Numbered from the stretch's first letter, positions 14,187 to 22,450 are shown. The stretch is 24,475 nucleotides of DNA from JAKAVK01 sp964419095 (GCA_964419095.1 CAYQOG010000013.1:1-24475), one strand, 5' to 3'. Notes: a model not told the origin generated them from the letters alone. Made by a program: numbers and translations.

Positions 14187-14194
14187 GCTTAAAA
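14187..14194 (-). promoter_or_regulatory. TATA box of the surface protein
   Basis: TTTTAAGC on the minus strand is centred 28 bp before the ATG at 14163, predicting a leaderless or near-leaderless mRNA. Confidence 0.45.
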
Positions 14195-14226
14195 GACCTT
14201 CTAGCTCGCTTCAGCTGCGATGAGAT

Positions 14227-14475
14227 TTACCGCAGCGTCCTCGTCAGGCCTGCGGCCATGCGTATTGCGACGCCTATCATAAGCAGGCCCAAGCCAGACT
14301 CGATGCCGAAGGCCGCAGCCTGACTGGTGCACCTGCACGTTGACACGGCGCCTACGGGTTGGCTGGGGCAGGAGCAGACCGTATGCTGCCCAGCGATTGC
14401 GCCTATGGCGATGAAAATGAGCCCTGAGGCGATCCAGACGACGCTCCAGAGCCTGGCCTTCCTGTACTGGGCCAT
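14227..14475 (-). CDS. Small two-helix membrane protein with paired CxC motifs
   Basis: I do not recognise this 82-residue protein. Two hydrophobic helices, LWSVVWIASGLIFIAIGAIAG and FGIESGLGLLMIGVAIRMAAG in pattern, flank a loop with four Cys arranged CSC-12-residues-CRC. The basic N terminus (MAQYRKARL) suggests both termini are cytosolic and the Cys loop outside, where it could form disulfides or bind metal. The start is the ATG at 14475, with GTGAG 7 nt upstream; an in-frame GTG at 14487 is possible. The gene begins 16 bp after the LSm stop and is probably in the same transcript, but no functional link to RNA metabolism is evident. Confidence 0.6.
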   Translation of the reverse strand: MAQYRKARLWSVVWIASGLIFIAIGAIAGQHTVCSCPSQPVGAVSTCRCTSQAAAFGIESGLGLLMIGVAIRMAAGLTRTLR

Positions 14476-14491
14476 GCTCAGTCTCACTGGA

Positions 14492-14719
14492 TCACGCCGG
14501 AGATATGAAGAGTATGTTTCCTCCTCTGAGGAGAATCGTTCCGAGCTTCGACTTCAGGGTGCCGTCATCCACTTCCTCTGCCGAGTCAAGGACTATGTTC
14601 ATGTGCGCATCGAATGATGTCACCTTGCCGCGTATGTCCGTCCCGTTCTTCAGCCTTATCATTACCTGCTGCCCTATCGCCTTGTTAAGCAAGTCAAATG
14701 GCCTTTCCTGCGTTGTCAT
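14492..14719 (-). CDS. LSm (Sm-like archaeal) protein
   Basis: The product is a 75-residue RNA-binding protein that forms heptameric or hexameric rings on U-rich RNA. Sm1 covers about 8-50 (RPFDLLNKAIGQQVMIRLKN, then GTDIRGKVTSFDAHMNIVL), with the conserved Asp-x-x-x-Asn (DAHMN). Sm2 has LGTILLRGGNILFIS, including the RG dipeptide that contacts the base. The length matches archaeal SmAP1. The start is the ATG at 14719, with GGTGG about 5 nt upstream; an in-frame ATG at 14743 would sit near the predicted transcript start and precede that ribosome-binding site. It follows the RNA polymerase genes with its own TATA-like element and probably shares a transcript with the small membrane protein downstream. 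Confidence 0.94.
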   Translation of the reverse strand: MTTQERPFDLLNKAIGQQVMIRLKNGTDIRGKVTSFDAHMNIVLDSAEEVDDGTLKSKLGTILLRGGNILFISPA

Positions 14720-14766
14720 CAAATCCACCCAAAAACCAATCAAACGATGAGTAAGGTATCAACAAG

Positions 14767-14777
14767 CTTATTTATTA
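14767..14777 (-). promoter_or_regulatory. TATA-like element of LSm overlapping the rpoA'' stop
   Basis: TAATAAATAAG on the minus strand begins with the rpoA'' stop codon and lies about 50 bp before the LSm ATG. This predicts a leader of roughly 27 nt containing the Shine-Dalgarno GGTGG. Confidence 0.35.
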
Positions 14778-15833
14778 GGCTTTTGACTTGGGGCTTATCT
14801 TGGCCATGTCCTCCTTCTTTATAGCAAGCTTCACTGAACCTGTCCCCACAGGAATCTGCTTTCCGACAAGTATATTCTCGGTAACTCCGCGCATAGGGTC
14901 TATCTCTCCGAATGCAGCCGCATTGATCAGGTGCTTTACCGTTTCCTCGTAGGCCGCCCTTGCAAACACCGAATGCTTCTCCCCGCTAAGTCCGTGCCTT
15001 CCAACGCCCTTGATCGCCCCGCTTGCAGTCATTGCGTCAGCAATGAGAAGCAAATGCCTTATGTCCACGGAGATCTTCTGCTCGTCGAGAGTTGTCTGCA
15101 GTTCCCTTGCGAGCGCGTTCCTTGCCGCCTCGATGCCGAACTGCCTGTATATGGCAAAAACGTCATTCGTGTATATCCTCTTCTTGTCAACGCCATCTAT
15201 CGGCATGATCCCTTCTATGTTGCTTCCTGCCGAAATGACGTAGAACTCGCCGTTCTTCGCATCGCGCTGCACCACTGCCTTTCCTGCGCCTTCCACCCCG
15301 CTTATCACCGCGCGCATTATCTTCACGCGTGTTGCGCGTATCTCCTTGAGGTTCTTGGTATGCATGCTTATCGAGATTGCGAATCCCTCGACGCTGGTTT
15401 CAAGCTTCATCAGCTTGCCAAGCTTGTCCGCAACCTGCTTCGGGGTTATTTCATCGGATTCAAGCTCCTGCTTGCTGAGCAGTATCCGTATCGTTCCCTT
15501 CGCGAAATTCTCAACTATCCTTCGCACGAGCGCATTCATCTTTATCTCAGTGATCTTCTTCACCACCTTCTCTGCCTCCTCTATGTCTGTTCGCGCCTTG
15601 CCGTCAAGATAGATGGTAGCAAGAGGAGTTGCGGGCTTTTTCTTCGCGTCTACAAGCTCAACTATCCTCGGAAGGCCTGACGTGGCTATCGCGGATTCTA
15701 TTCCTGCGAAGTGGAATGACCTGAGAATCATCTGGGTGCCCGGTTCACCTACAGACTGCGCGGCCATCATGCCCACAGGCTCGCTGAATCGCACCTTGAA
15801 TTCATCGTCTGTCTGCCTGCTGGTTTTTGCCAT
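14775..15833 (-). CDS. rpoA2: RNA polymerase subunit A''
   Basis: This is the C-terminal part of the archaeal largest subunit, contributing the trigger loop/jaw and part of the cleft. The 352-residue protein begins MAKTSRQTDDEFKVRF and carries PVGMMAAQSVGEPGTQMILR, then SFHFAG and GLPRIVELVDAKKKP, all hallmarks of the trigger-loop region. The middle (about 100-200) is the more variable jaw. The C-terminal third, with LLLIADAMTASGAIKGVGRHG and FARAAYEET, matches the family end. Length is in the usual range (about 350-400). The start has AAGTGA overlapping the rpoA' TGA, 4 bp before the ATG, so it is co-translated with rpoA'. Confidence 0.97.
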   Translation of the reverse strand: MAKTSRQTDDEFKVRFSEPVGMMAAQSVGEPGTQMILRSFHFAGIESAIATSGLPRIVELVDAKKKPATPLATIYLDGKARTDIEEAEKVVKKITEIKMNALVRRIVENFAKGTIRILLSKQELESDEITPKQVADKLGKLMKLETSVEGFAISISMHTKNLKEIRATRVKIMRAVISGVEGAGKAVVQRDAKNGEFYVISAGSNIEGIMPIDGVDKKRIYTNDVFAIYRQFGIEAARNALARELQTTLDEQKISVDIRHLLLIADAMTASGAIKGVGRHGLSGEKHSVFARAAYEETVKHLINAAAFGEIDPMRGVTENILVGKQIPVGTGSVKLAIKKEDMAKISPKSKA

Positions 15834-15837
15834 AATA

Positions 15838-18423
15838 TCACTTGCCCTTTTCCTTCTCCTTCATCTTTATGAACTGGACGCTTGTCGGTTCGACCGCGTC
15901 TCCTCCGTATATCGTCTGCACGATGTTGTTGCTCGTATCCCTTACGCTGAAATCCCTTTCGATGTAGAGGTCCTGCAGCGCGTTCGAGAGCCTCCTGTAA
16001 AGGTATCCCGACCTTGCGGTGAGCAGCGCCTTGTAGACCTCCGATCCTCTTGATCCGACCGCATGCATGAAGAGGTCCGTAGGGGAGAGCCCAGTGTAAT
16101 AGTTAGTTGCGACGAATCCGCGTGCGCCGGGCCTCACATCCCCGGGCAGTATGTGCGGAAGGACTCTTCGCGAATAGTATCCTCTCTTGATCCTTCCTCC
16201 CGAGAGTGTGGCCTGCTGGCCAAGGAACATGCTCATCTGCGTGTATTGGAATATGCTTCCTCTCGACCCTGCCCTGGCCATCTGCATGGCGCTGTTCGAC
16301 GGGTCGACATATTTTATCAGCACATCTCCTGATTTCTCCCTTGCGATGTTGAGATCCACTATGATCAGCCTTTCAAGCGATTCACGCCTCGTATAACCGA
16401 TGAGCGGCTCAAACTTTCCTGCCTTGTAATCGTTGATCTTCTGGTCCACCTGCTTGAATGTGGCCTCGAGAAGCTCTGCCCTGCCCTTCTCTATCGCGTC
16501 GTTTGTCGAGTATTCCTTGACTCCTATTGTCGCGCCGACGAATGTAACGTATGCATCGGCAAGCTTTGATGAGATGAAGAGGAATCTTTTCAATTCGCTT
16601 GTACCGTAGTCCATGCCTATCTTCACAAGAAGCCTGTTGTTTCCCCTTCCATATGTCTCCTTTGTAATAACTCCCTCGACAAGCTTGCCGTTCTCTATTC
16701 GCATCATCCCCCCTGATATCTTTGTCTCGAAGTTGAGGTCCTTTGGGAGCAGCATCGAGAAGACGTCCTTGCCCCTGTACATTCCGCCCTTCTCGGCCTT
16801 CGGAAGCCCGTATATCCCTGCGATTCCAAGTATGTAGCTTGCCTCGTCCTTCGTGAGCCTCGTGTCATCCCTGGTAAGGAAGTACATCCCCGTTATTCCG
16901 TCTTCGTTGTTCGTTATCAGCGCTTCCCCGTCCCTAGGCGAGAATATCTGGTATTCCACCTCAAGCAGGCACTTGGCCTCCGCCTGAGCCTCGAGCGTCT
17001 GAGGCACGTGAAGGTTCATTTCGTCTCCGTCGAAGTCTGCGTTGTATGGCGGCGTTACGCAGAAGTTTATCCTGAAGGTCTTTCCCGGCAGAACGCGCAC
17101 GCGGTGAGCCATAATTGACATCCTGTGCAGCGAAGGCTGCCTGTTGAAGAGCACTATGTCCCCGTCGACGAGCTGCCTTTCGAGTATGTCTCCAGGCTTC
17201 ATCTCCTTGAGAAGCTCCTCCCGGTTTATGTCTATGACTCGCTTTCTCTTTCCGTCAACGCTGATGAGATTGAGTATCATAGGATAGGCGGTGCTTCCAA
17301 GCAGCTCGCGGGCCTTTCCTATGTTCCATGCGGTGACGTAGAATGGAACGGTGAGCTTCGACGCGATCTCGAATGGGACTCCCACTTCGTCGAGGTCGAT
17401 GTAAGGATCTACGCTTATGACGGTTCTTGCGCTGTAGTTGACTCTCTTGCCGGAGAGGTTGTATCTGAATCTGCCTTCCTTGCCCTTGAGTCTCTGCGCA
17501 AGTGTCTTGAGCGCTCTTCCGCTCCTGTGCCTTGCAGGAGGTATTCCCGAAGTCTCGTTGTTGAAGTATGCAGTTACGTGGTACTGGAGAAGCTCCCAGA
17601 GGTCGTCTATGATTATCTGAGGAGCGCCAGCGTTTATGTTCTGCGCCAATCTCTGGTTGATCCTCATTATGTCTACGAGCTTGTGCGTGAGGTCGTCTTC
17701 GCTCCTCTCTCCGCTTTCCAGAGTGATTGAAGGCCGCACGTTGACAGGAGGCACGAGCAGCAAAGTGAGTATGAGCCACTCCGGCCTGCTTGTGTCCGGG
17801 TCTATTCCAAGCAGCTCGAGGTCATCGCCGTTTATTCCCGCAAGCGCATCGCGTATGTCGTCAGGCTTGAGTTTCCTGTCCCCGACATAGAAGTATGTAG
17901 GCGATGAGAACTTTATCTTTATCTGGGCAACTCCGCAGTGAGGGCACTTCCTTATGCTCCTTATCCTCTTCAGTATTGCCTTGCCCTTCTTCTTCTCAAG
18001 GGTCTCCTCGCTGTGCTCTGCGATCTCCTCGCTGCTCAGGTCCTCGGCTTCAAGCGCAACGATTCCCTTTACCTTGTCCTTGACTCCCTGTATCTCGTCG
18101 TCGCTCATGAGTATCCTATGGCATGCGCTGCAGGTTGACTGGAGAAGCATGTAGATTATCTTCGAGAACTCGGAATGTATTACCGGCCTAACGAGCTCGA
18201 TGTGGCCGAAATGGCCAGGGCATGTCTTTGCCCGCGCTCCGCATGTCTTGCATACGAGACCCGGGTCTATTACTCCGAGCCTCTGGTCGAGAAGCCCTCC
18301 GTCTATAGGATAGCCATCCTCGTTGTAGGTGTCAGGCACGCTCAGCTTGACTACGCTCAGCTTCTTGGTATGCTCCGGGGATATTATCCCGAATTTTACG
18401 TTTTCTATTACTTCAGCCTGCAT
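15838..18423 (-). CDS. rpoA1: RNA polymerase subunit A'
   Basis: This is the N-terminal part of the largest subunit and holds the catalytic magnesium. The 861-residue protein has the clamp zinc sites CKTCGARAKTCPGHFGH (about 55-71) and CSACH with CPHCG, the lid/rudder region with GKRVNYSARTVISVDP, RQPSLHRMSIMAH, and the invariant catalytic loop YNADFDGDEMNLHVPQ. The bridge-helix segment GARGFVATNYYTGLSPTD lies near the C terminus. I take the ATG at 18423 as start (MQAEVIENVKFG). An ATG at 18429 overlaps the upstream ankyrin gene's TGA and is also possible. AAGGT precedes both. It is part of the rpoH-B''-B'-ankyrin-A'-A'' operon. Confidence 0.98.
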   Translation of the reverse strand: MQAEVIENVKFGIISPEHTKKLSVVKLSVPDTYNEDGYPIDGGLLDQRLGVIDPGLVCKTCGARAKTCPGHFGHIELVRPVIHSEFSKIIYMLLQSTCSACHRILMSDDEIQGVKDKVKGIVALEAEDLSSEEIAEHSEETLEKKKGKAILKRIRSIRKCPHCGVAQIKIKFSSPTYFYVGDRKLKPDDIRDALAGINGDDLELLGIDPDTSRPEWLILTLLLVPPVNVRPSITLESGERSEDDLTHKLVDIMRINQRLAQNINAGAPQIIIDDLWELLQYHVTAYFNNETSGIPPARHRSGRALKTLAQRLKGKEGRFRYNLSGKRVNYSARTVISVDPYIDLDEVGVPFEIASKLTVPFYVTAWNIGKARELLGSTAYPMILNLISVDGKRKRVIDINREELLKEMKPGDILERQLVDGDIVLFNRQPSLHRMSIMAHRVRVLPGKTFRINFCVTPPYNADFDGDEMNLHVPQTLEAQAEAKCLLEVEYQIFSPRDGEALITNNEDGITGMYFLTRDDTRLTKDEASYILGIAGIYGLPKAEKGGMYRGKDVFSMLLPKDLNFETKISGGMMRIENGKLVEGVITKETYGRGNNRLLVKIGMDYGTSELKRFLFISSKLADAYVTFVGATIGVKEYSTNDAIEKGRAELLEATFKQVDQKINDYKAGKFEPLIGYTRRESLERLIIVDLNIAREKSGDVLIKYVDPSNSAMQMARAGSRGSIFQYTQMSMFLGQQATLSGGRIKRGYYSRRVLPHILPGDVRPGARGFVATNYYTGLSPTDLFMHAVGSRGSEVYKALLTARSGYLYRRLSNALQDLYIERDFSVRDTSNNIVQTIYGGDAVEPTSVQFIKMKEKEKGK

Positions 18424-18428
18424 AATCA

Positions 18429-18836
18429 TCAAACCTTCGTTCCGAGGGCCGCGCTTATCTGGTCAAGTATCGCCGTGGGGTAGCCCGCGCCCTCCTTGAA
18501 CAGCGATGTGACGTCATGGTCCCGCTTAAGCTCCTCTATCACATCCGCAGCAGAGTTTGGCTTTGCATAAGGCGCTATCAGCACGGCATGCGAGAAGCGC
18601 CCCTTCCTCAGGGCGGCGCGCAAAGCCATTCCCACGCCAATCCTGGATCCTGCCTCGAGCAATGCATTGGTTGTTGAGGGGTTCCCACTTTCTACCGAAT
18701 GGAAGAGATAATTCCCCGAATTAGGGTCGGCGCCTTCTGCTACCAATGATTTCACGCTATCGGCGTCGCCCCTGAGCACCGCTCTGTCCAACATGTTGTT
18801 GCTGACCTGCTGCTTAATCCTTCCAGTCTTGCTCAT
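18429..18836 (-). CDS. Ankyrin-repeat protein inside the RNA polymerase operon
   Basis: The 135-residue product consists mainly of ankyrin-type repeats. The clearest unit is LDRAVLRGDADSVKSLVAEG followed by ADPN, then a unit with LFHSVESGNPSTTNALLEAG and a degenerate third with ALRAALRKGRFSHAVLIAPYA. A helical tail (AADVIEELKRDHDVTSLFKEG) closes it. Ankyrin domains bind other proteins; no catalytic motif is present, and there is no signal peptide. The start is the ATG at 18836, just after the rpoB' TGA at 18842; a TTG at 18845 is less likely. Its stop lies 5 bp before the rpoA' ATG. Position strongly implies co-expression with polymerase subunits, and binding to polymerase or its assembly is a reasonable but untested guess. 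Confidence 0.8.
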   Translation of the reverse strand: MSKTGRIKQQVSNNMLDRAVLRGDADSVKSLVAEGADPNSGNYLFHSVESGNPSTTNALLEAGSRIGVGMALRAALRKGRFSHAVLIAPYAKPNSAADVIEELKRDHDVTSLFKEGAGYPTAILDQISAALGTKV

Positions 18837-18841
18837 TTCAA

Positions 18842-20671
18842 TCAAACATTCAATTTTATCCTAGGCATTATGTGTAGCGACTTTATCTCGTCTAGAAGTA
18901 TCTTGAAGGCGTAGCTTATCTCCACGTTCACGAACGTGCTGTTTCCGTCGAGAGGGCACACCGAGACCTTCTTGATCCTGTCGTAGTATCCTATGTCCCC
19001 GCACTGCGTGCAGATGAGCACTTCGGCCTTGTCGCTCTGGTCAAGAAGCCTCTCCTTGAGCAGCAGGCTTGCGCCGTATCCTATAAGCGCATCCCGTTCC
19101 ATTTCTCCGAATCTCAGGGCTCCCTGCCTTGCCTTTCCTTCCGTAGGCTGGTGCGTGAGTATCTGCACTTTTCCGCGGCTCCTCACCTGGATCTTGTTGC
19201 TGACCATGTGGTAAAGCCTGTTGTAGTAGACGACTCCTGTGAAAATGTTAGCCTTGAAAGGCATCCCCGTCAGTCCGTCGTAGAGCGTTTCCTCGCCGTT
19301 CCTGTCGAATCCGTGCTTCTCGAGCATCTTGCTGTAGTCTTCCATTCGTATTGAGCCCTTCTCCGCGAATGCGGTTCCGTTTATTATCTTTCCGTCCACG
19401 GATCCGGCCTTCCCTGCAAGCTCCTCGAGCAGGTGCCCGAATGTAAGTCTTGTGGGTATTGAGTGCGGATTGAGCAGCAGATCAGGAACAATGCCATGCT
19501 CGGTGAAAGGCATGTCTTCAGGATTGACTATCATTGCGATGACCCCCTTCTGCCCGTGCCTGCTTGCGAATTTGTCGCCCTTCTCGGGAATCCTGAGGCT
19601 TCGCACTCTGACTTTTACTATCTTTGTCGCTCCTGTCGACTCTGTGAAGACGACGCTGTCCACGTCTCCCGTTTCCCCTGTCTTTAGAACCGATGAATCA
19701 TCACGCATCTTCTCCTCAAGGCCGCCGGCTCCGATGTTCTCCTCAAGGAATCGAGGCGGCGCTACCTTTCCTATAAGCGCATCTCCTTCACCAACTGCCA
19801 TCTCCGGCTCGATTATCCCGTCGTCTCCGAGTTTTGAGTAGACGTGCTCTCCCATGTATCCTTCGGCTGTGGCAGGAGGCACCTTGAACTTGTCCTTCTG
19901 CCCTCCAGGATACCTTCTTTCCTCGTCCACATAAGTCTTGTAGAAGATGCTCCTTCCCAGTCCCCTGTCCACCGCGGCGCGATTGACCACTACTGCGTCT
20001 GCCATGTTGTATCCGTAATAAGTGGAAAGGGCCACGACGAAATTCTGGCCGCTAGGGTGGTGCTTGATGTTCACCCCTTCGTATGCCGTCGTGGTGACGA
20101 TAGGAGCCTGGGGATAGAAGAGAAGGTATGCGCGGGAATCGAACCTGAGGTTGAAATTGGATGAATAGAGGCCTTCAGCCTGTTTAGTGAAGTTCGCAAG
20201 CATCGCGTGCCTTGCGATGTTGTTGTGATCAGGGTAAGGCGAAGTGTTTACGGTGAATCCGAAGATCGCCGTGACGTCCACTTCCATATGTGTCGTCTTC
20301 TCGGTTATGTCCTCGTCGCTGAAGACCACGTTGGCGTTCTCCTCTTCCTCAGCGTCAAGGTACTCGATTATTCCATTCCTAAGCACATAGTTGAAGTCGA
20401 TTTCCCTCTTCTTGAGCTTGTCTGCAAGCTCCTGCGTCATCTTCGACCTGCCGTCCTCTACTATTATGTACGGCTTTCTTATCCTTCCCTTGTCGGTGTT
20501 GATATTTACGGCATTGAGCTTCTCTATCATGGCGATGTTAACTTCACCGGAGAGGAGCCCCTTCCTCCTCGCCTCCCTCACTTCCTTGACGTATGCCTGG
20601 GGATCCTCGACGTAACCCATGATTCTGCCGTTGAGGTACAAGTAATATCTGCGGTTCTCTTCCTTTGCCAT
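18842..20671 (-). CDS. rpoB1: RNA polymerase subunit B'
   Basis: This is the C-terminal part of the split second-largest subunit. The 609-residue protein contains HHPSGQNFVVALSTYYGYNM and NMADAVVVNRAAVDRG, the ADP-like active-site segment, GDKFASRHGQKGV, MPFTEHGIVPDLLLNPHSIP and GEMERDALIGYGAS, all invariant family motifs. The C-terminal zinc region reads CTQCG then CPLDG: three Cys are present, and Asp stands where a fourth Cys is usual. I take the ATG at 20671 as start (MAKEENRRYYLYLNG); an ATG at 20677 overlaps the rpoB'' TGA and is possible. AGGT lies upstream. The split B form is common among euryarchaea and some DPANN lineages. Confidence 0.98.
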   Translation of the reverse strand: MAKEENRRYYLYLNGRIMGYVEDPQAYVKEVREARRKGLLSGEVNIAMIEKLNAVNINTDKGRIRKPYIIVEDGRSKMTQELADKLKKREIDFNYVLRNGIIEYLDAEEEENANVVFSDEDITEKTTHMEVDVTAIFGFTVNTSPYPDHNNIARHAMLANFTKQAEGLYSSNFNLRFDSRAYLLFYPQAPIVTTTAYEGVNIKHHPSGQNFVVALSTYYGYNMADAVVVNRAAVDRGLGRSIFYKTYVDEERRYPGGQKDKFKVPPATAEGYMGEHVYSKLGDDGIIEPEMAVGEGDALIGKVAPPRFLEENIGAGGLEEKMRDDSSVLKTGETGDVDSVVFTESTGATKIVKVRVRSLRIPEKGDKFASRHGQKGVIAMIVNPEDMPFTEHGIVPDLLLNPHSIPTRLTFGHLLEELAGKAGSVDGKIINGTAFAEKGSIRMEDYSKMLEKHGFDRNGEETLYDGLTGMPFKANIFTGVVYYNRLYHMVSNKIQVRSRGKVQILTHQPTEGKARQGALRFGEMERDALIGYGASLLLKERLLDQSDKAEVLICTQCGDIGYYDRIKKVSVCPLDGNSTFVNVEISYAFKILLDEIKSLHIMPRIKLNV

Positions 20672-20676
20672 GAACA

Positions 20677-22152
20677 TCAAACCTGTTCGATCTTGTGCAG
20701 CTCCTTGAGCTTCTGTTCTATCTGCTGCTCCTCCGCGCCCACTGTAACCTTTGCCATTAGCGCAAGATACTTCGTAAGTCCTACTTCCTGTCCTTCAGGA
20801 GTTTCCGACGGGCAGATCTTGCCCCATTGCGTTCCGTGTACGTCTCGGGCCCTGAAATGAGGGTGCTTCTTCGCTAGAGGCGACTTTACTCGGCGGAGAT
20901 GTGTGTAAGAGCTGATGAAATTGGTCCTGTCAAGCACCTGCGATACTCCTGTCTGGCCGGCAACCCATGTTCCCGTACCCATTGCATATGCTATCTTTTC
21001 AGTGAGCGTGTCCGGGTTTATTATCGCCTGTATGCTCAGCTTCCTTCCCCTTGCGCTTGTCCTTTCTATCTGATACTTTACCTCCTTTACGAAGAAACGG
21101 AATGCGTACGCAAAGAGCTCCTCCATGAGCTCTCCGGAGAACTTGACACGCTTGTTTGCATAATGGTCCTTGTCGTCCTGTCTTGCGAGCTTGTTTCCTA
21201 TTATTGTCGCCTTTCTCGCCATTTGAACTAGGTATTTGCCCTTCTCCCTCCTGTCCTCTGGCCCGTCCCCAATGTGGGGAAGCAGGTAGTTGTCGAGCTG
21301 CATCTCGGCCCTCTTCTCCTGGTACTTGCTTGCCTGTCCAGGCGCTGCCATCTTTCCAAGTTCGAGGAGCGCGTCCTTCGGCGCAAGGTCCTTTGCCTCG
21401 CTGGTTTCAATGTTAAGCAGAAGGTCATTCTTGAATGAGAGAAGGTCGCTTGCGAAGTTGAGCATTTCATCGACCTGCAATCCAAGCGCCCTAAGAAGCA
21501 TAATCAGGTCGAGGCTCTTGCTTGTAGTGGGAAAATCGACGCTGAATCCGCCGTTCTGGTTTCTCGTTACAACGCAGCGCGCCCTGAAGCCTGGAGTTGT
21601 GGAGAAGACCCGGCTCTTCACCTCGCGTCCGTCGCCTTCCCTAGTGGTTATGACACGGTTAGGAGCGACATCCTCGAGGCCGATGAGCACTCTTTCAACG
21701 CCTTTTATTATGAAATAGCCGCCTGGATCGTCAGGATCCTCACCGTTTTCGATCAACTGGCTCCTTGCCATGGTCTTTGTGTTGCAGAGGTTGCTCCTTA
21801 TCATTATAGGGAGCTCGCCTACGAAGACCTCTCCATAAGCGGCAGTCTTCTCTATTCCTCTTATTATAGGTACTACTTCAATGAATATAGGCGTAGCATA
21901 AGTAAGGTTCCTGAGCCTTGCCTCGTTTGGCAGAATCCCCCTCCTTGATCCGTCCGACTCTATTATAGAGACTCGGTCCAGCCTCACATTTCCCAGTTTA
22001 AGCGCAAAGCCCTCTACGCTAGGTTCTATCATATTCTGCCTGTTGACGACTTTCTGAATGCTTGCGTCGAGGAATCTGTTGAAGCTTTCAGTCTGATGCG
22101 AAACCAGTGAGCTCGAGTTTAGATAAGACTCTAATAGACCATATTGCTTCAT
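20677..22152 (-). CDS. rpoB2: RNA polymerase subunit B''
   Basis: This is the N-terminal part of the second-largest subunit, with the lobe and protrusion that grip DNA. The 491-residue protein starts MKQYGLLESYLNSSSLVSHQ, which matches the family's LVxHQxxSFNxF opening, and carries YPREARLR-like LPNEARLRNLTYATPIF, LPIMIRS, GGYFIIKGVERVLI, KYLVQMARKATI and the exit region THLRRVKSPL. It ends with HGTQWGKICPSETPEGQEVG, the fork/B'' C terminus. The ATG at 22152 is preceded by AAGGTGAT; a longer frame to 22272 only overlaps rpoH. A hairpin at 22162-22186 abuts this ribosome-binding site. The stop overlaps the next start. Confidence 0.97.
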   Translation of the reverse strand: MKQYGLLESYLNSSSLVSHQTESFNRFLDASIQKVVNRQNMIEPSVEGFALKLGNVRLDRVSIIESDGSRRGILPNEARLRNLTYATPIFIEVVPIIRGIEKTAAYGEVFVGELPIMIRSNLCNTKTMARSQLIENGEDPDDPGGYFIIKGVERVLIGLEDVAPNRVITTREGDGREVKSRVFSTTPGFRARCVVTRNQNGGFSVDFPTTSKSLDLIMLLRALGLQVDEMLNFASDLLSFKNDLLLNIETSEAKDLAPKDALLELGKMAAPGQASKYQEKRAEMQLDNYLLPHIGDGPEDRREKGKYLVQMARKATIIGNKLARQDDKDHYANKRVKFSGELMEELFAYAFRFFVKEVKYQIERTSARGRKLSIQAIINPDTLTEKIAYAMGTGTWVAGQTGVSQVLDRTNFISSYTHLRRVKSPLAKKHPHFRARDVHGTQWGKICPSETPEGQEVGLTKYLALMAKVTVGAEEQQIEQKLKELHKIEQV

Positions 22153-22161
22153 AGCATCACC

Positions 22162-22186
22162 TTGTAGAGAGATTAACCCTCTACAA
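22162..22186 (-). promoter_or_regulatory. Hairpin at the rpoH/rpoB'' junction
   Basis: On the minus strand TTGTAGAG, a 9-nt loop and CTCTACAA form a perfect 8-bp stem-loop. The loop contains the rpoH stop TAA. The rpoB'' Shine-Dalgarno GGTGAT begins at the very next base. It could limit ribosome access to rpoB'' until rpoH is translated, or be an mRNA processing site. Confidence 0.5.
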
Positions 22187-22403
22187 CAACCCTGTAATAG
22201 AGATATGCGTTGCCGTTGTCGCTCCTGCTTATCCTGACGACGTGGCCCGGCTTTGCGCCCAGCTTTGTGCACTGTGGGTCGCTTTCAAGTATCTTCGGAA
22301 GATTCTCAAGAGTAATGTGCTTACCTTGCAGTAACTCATTGACTTCCTTCAGTTTTAATATCTCGTGTACCGGTACAATTTCGTGGTCGCTCTTACCTGT
22401 CAA
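22173..22403 (-). CDS. rpoH: RNA polymerase subunit H
   Basis: This is the archaeal homologue of the C-terminal domain of eukaryotic RPB5, a small assembly subunit. The 76-residue form has HEIVPVHEILKLKEVNELL, then LPKILESDPQCTKLGAKPG and HVVRISRSDNGNAYLYYRVV, which match the family's conserved DPV..LGAKPGDVVRI pattern (DPQ here). I place the start at the TTG at 22403, with AGGTGG 4 nt upstream, the same arrangement as LSm. An ATG at 22502 would lie upstream of the TATA box and add 33 unusual hydrophobic residues. It is the first gene of the polymerase operon. Confidence 0.92.
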   Translation of the reverse strand: MTGKSDHEIVPVHEILKLKEVNELLQGKHITLENLPKILESDPQCTKLGAKPGHVVRISRSDNGNAYLYYRVVVEG

Positions 22404-22450
22404 AAATCCACCTAAAACGAGCACTAACAAAACGCGTCTATGCCAATAAG

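Noticed and set aside
17255..17779. 174-codon leftward ORF inside rpoA'
   Set aside because: Another frame of rpoA' on the same strand; composition is Arg/His-rich and unlike a real protein.
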